From Parus major (lineage: Eukaryota > Chordata > Aves > Passeriformes > Paridae), in contig NC_031773.1 in NCBI RefSeq assembly GCF_001522545.3, positions 25,927,685 through 25,991,684 of the forward strand: a stretch of DNA of 64,000 nt. Reading direction: 5' to 3'. Both the position numbers and the translations under genes were made by a program. How positions within the stretch are numbered: the first letter of the stretch is position 1; the number at the start of each line of letters is the position of its first letter. Below are positions 61,001-64,000 of this stretch, in pieces. The notes under the pieces are model-generated. The model did not search any database and had not been told where the DNA came from. It saw only the letters and a list, made by a program, of their open reading frames with translations.

Positions 61001-62941
61001 CTCCAGCATTTTATTAAACTTTGCTTGGTAAATTAAGTGCATTTAGCATAGTGTATTTAATCAACATAAAAATTTATGAATAAATTTTTTTGGAATTCAC
61101 TGTTTATTTTCTCATTCAAGTTTTATTTTAAAATTCTGTTAGTAAAATGTTGCATTTTAAAATTGTGATGTCTGAAGTGCCAAACCAGGAAAGTGCTTTG
61201 TTAAACTGTAACATTTTGGTTATTGACTATTTTTTTTTAAAAAAATAAAATTAATTTTGGAAGAGAAAATTTGCTCTACATAAAAGAATGTCTTTGGAAA
61301 AAAATTGTCTATTGTAAAATTTAAAAGCAATGGGATATGTCTTTAATTCCTGTGTATAAATAATTTAATTCTATTTATTTATTATTAATTATAAAATAAT
61401 TTAATTTTATTTGATTCCTGGCATGTCAGGAAGACTGTCACTGAAAATTTTCTAAAAGTTATTTTTATTGTACTATGAACTTAGAAGTATTGTATATAAT
61501 ATTTTTCAGTTTTCTATGTATTCTAAAGAAAAACCATAATGCAAACATTTTACTGTTTCTAGACCTATGGAACATTTGACCTTAAATAATTTCATGAAGC
61601 CATATAAAACCAGAAAAACAAGAAAAGGATAGGAACATTGTTCATGTGCTGGTGGCTTGTCCACGACAACTGCTGGGAAAGGATCATAAGTCAGGTGTAG
61701 GATCACACCAGTTTCACTGTAAAACTGGCATGGAGAAGATAAAGCAGCAGAGAAATGAAACAGGTGTTTCCATGGATGGAATGAGTCGTTTGGATATGCA
61801 AAGAACAACAGCCACTGTTTCCACTCAGTTTAACAGATATAAATTTGATTATTGTATTTACTACAGCTTGGGCTCTTTTGCCCTTTGAGATTTCTAGCAT
61901 TACCCTCCCCAAAGTCTGTTGTTTTGCACCACCCTTATCTCCAGGGCTGTTATCAAAAATGTAAGGAGACAGTGTCCTCTAGGTCTGCTATGGTGTGTCT
62001 TGGCCCTGATTTTTGTCTCACTAATCTCTTCAGGACAGATTCGCTAAGTCATGGTTAAATCCTCAACGTTCACATTCAGAATGCTAAAGATGGCTGCTAG
62101 GCGTCCCAAAATGTGGGTGTTAAGAATTTGGTCTCCTTTACAGTGAGGGTGGAAAAACTAGGTCTTTAGGTCTTTAATGAGCATAGAGAATCCTCAGTAA
62201 TTGTCATGTTGAGGGGTGTTAATAGGTTGGAAGTGACAAGGAAAATTATGACTTTTAACACATAGGGACATGCAGCCAGCTGGCATTTTGGAGTTACATA
62301 CACTATATTCACCAAAGCAATGACTTTGACTTAAGTTTTCTCTTCATAGCAAGGCTATTACCACCAGGATATGAAATAACCTTCTCACAAGATCTTCTTG
62401 TATTTTGATATATCCCCCTTGTAAGGTGAATCACCCACAGCAGGAATGACAGAGTCCCACTAGTGCAGGTCACCCAGTTGCTGATGAGGCCATTTTTTGG
62501 AGTGGGAGTTCAGACTCATTTTGACAGGGGTGATTTGGACACATGCATGATGAATGCTATAACCCTTAAATTAATGGATTAAATGAGGCTGGAACATCAT
62601 AAGCACCACTGCCAACTCCACCTTTCCAGCTATATTTCCTAGTGATTTCTGCCAGGAGGTAATGGGAATAAATGAAGCTCTCTTGCATACTGCATAAGGT
62701 TAGACAGAAGACAAGTGTTAACAGGTAAGTGCAGTCGGGATAATGATGTAAAGTTCATCTCTGAGCCTAAAAGTTTTGTGGAAATTTTCAATTGGAAGAG
62801 TAAGTATCTACAAAATTAGGCAGGGAGTTTGAGAATGTCACTGATGCCAAAAATAGCTGATGTGATTACAACTTTCCATAGCATGATTTCATCATTAATG
62901 ACATAAATAACAAATGCAAGGTTGTTATCTGAGCAGCTACC

Positions 62942-62961
62942 TTTTTTTTTTTTTTTTTTTT
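62942..62961 (+). repeat. T20 homopolymer
   Basis: The longest homopolymer of the window, 20 T residues, directly followed by GCCCGG. No recognised retrocopy adjoins it. Confidence 0.9.
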
Positions 62962-63222
62962 GCCCGGTTTATGCAAAGAAACATGTATTTTGAGAGTATA
63001 GGTTAAAAATTAATACTTTGGTAGATTTTTTGAACTTAACAAATGGAGAACTTTCATTTTTAAGAACCTGCTAGTCATTGCATCTGAAAGAATTCTATTA
63101 AATATGATTAAGCCTAGATTCAACATATACTCTGAAAGAGATATCTTAGTATTTGTATTTACTATCCAATCAGATGTCTGACATTTTACCAGTACTTGCT
63201 ATAAAGACAATGAGAAAGAGGG

Positions 63223-63237
63223 AAAAAAAAAAAAAAA
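63223..63237 (+). repeat. A15 homopolymer
   Basis: Run of 15 A residues in AT-rich flank. Confidence 0.9.
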
Positions 63238-64000
63238 GCCATAAGGAAAACCAAAAGGATTTACAGAACAAATGTCTCTGAATGCAAAAGAATTCCAATT
63301 GGCTTTGTATGCTGTTTCACAGTGCTAAAGTCTTCCTAGAATTGTTGAAAATTTAGAACTTTTTCTTCTGTAGAGAGATAATCATACTTGTAGACTGCCA
63401 ATCAGTCAGCGTAGTGATGGCTTATGTTTTAATTTAGATTGCTTTTGTGGCACTGTACCATAACTCATACAGATTAACTAAAAAACATCATATACTGAAG
63501 GTGGATCTTGGGCAATCTTCATCCTAAATGCTACATCTGTAGCCTTGGTTAGAAATACCCAACACAGTATAATGGAAATTCTTTAATACAGAGAAGAGCA
63601 TTTCCGTGCCTTTCAGCTGCGAGTCTTTGAATATGTTTGTGTATATGTATAGTGTTAAAGTAACCCCTCTACATTTCCCTGGTAAACCAGTGCCTGATTA
63701 GTTTACAGACTCCCCATTTCTGGCTTTCTAATTAACCCCCTTACCTTTAGCCAATTAAGAGAGTTTGTTTGTTTGCTTTTAAATTATATAAAACTGAGCA
63801 TGTAATACTGTGGAACTTAATGCTTTAAATTTAATATACTGGAGCTGGATATTAAATAGGTAATCAACTAGTTGAGTAGCTGAAAAAGTTTCCTTTTCTC
63901 CAAATCTCTCTAGGCATCCCATTCTTTTCACAAGTGCTGTAGATTTTTTTTTGCATACATGTTTTATTTTCTATTTATATCTTATGACAGGGGAGGCAAA

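Larger units (their letters stand above)
58083..64000. other. Intergenic, nothing recognised
   Basis: Six kilobases without recognisable gene or named repeat. 61640-62660 is somewhat less AT-rich and could hold an old transposon, but nothing specific could be matched. Homopolymers T20 and A15 are listed separately. Confidence 0.5.

Noticed and set aside
62655..62724. Exon-like segment ending in a perfect CAG|GTAAGT
   Set aside because: All three frames contain stops within the segment and there is no supporting neighbour; at most a noncoding exon.
1..64000. CRISPR arrays, tRNA or rRNA genes, operons, prokaryotic insertion sequences
   Set aside because: No regularly spaced repeat arrays, cloverleaf-type sequences or operon-like coding layout; codon-poor AT-rich DNA with CR1 and avian LTRs is a bird nuclear genome.

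Overview
The window is vertebrate nuclear DNA, AT-rich (clearly below 45% GC by eye), and almost certainly from a bird. The evidence is a set of CR1 LINE fragments, most 5'-truncated or internal, with the avian 3' terminus (repeats of the ATTCTATG type), plus solo LTRs of endogenous retrovirus families I recognise from bird genomes. Two of those LTRs are a type I know mainly from songbirds, so a passerine is the best guess. Nothing suggests prokaryotic or plasmid DNA.

The only protein-coding sequence I can name is the terminal coding exon of IMMP2L (mitochondrial inner membrane peptidase subunit 2), plus strand, 28468-28587. Its 39 residues align without gaps to the C-terminus of the vertebrate protein, directly after a splice acceptor. 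A 3' UTR follows, with a poly(A) signal AATAAA at 28926. IMMP2L is a very long gene with huge introns, so positions 1-28467 are read as its last intron, and about 28950-64000 as the gene-poor flank downstream of it.

Layout. 1-28467: last intron of IMMP2L, carrying an antisense CR1 3' end (5850-6331), a sense solo LTR (15841-16397), a short sense CR1 tail (24091-24197) and an antisense ERVL-like solo LTR with a candidate 5-bp target duplication (24530-25104). 28468-28950: IMMP2L terminal exon. 28951-64000: no confirmed gene. This flank holds a probable long degraded sense CR1 (pieces at 29870-30170 and 31040-31275), an antisense solo LTR with internal degenerate tandem repeats (42476-43195), a CR1 reverse transcriptase scrap (46893-47010), a short sense LTR (49984-50154), a CR1 endonuclease/RT-linker fragment (51510-51855) and an antisense CR1 3' end (53786-54246). 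Small tandem duplications and homopolymer tracts are scattered throughout.

I do not see a novel multi-gene system. The points most worth checking are a 23-bp candidate microexon in the last IMMP2L intron that would redirect the terminal exon into another open frame, a TATA-plus-signal-peptide-like first-exon candidate near 58 kb, and several GC-richer blocks that look like unrecognised old repeats. Short open frames elsewhere look like chance.
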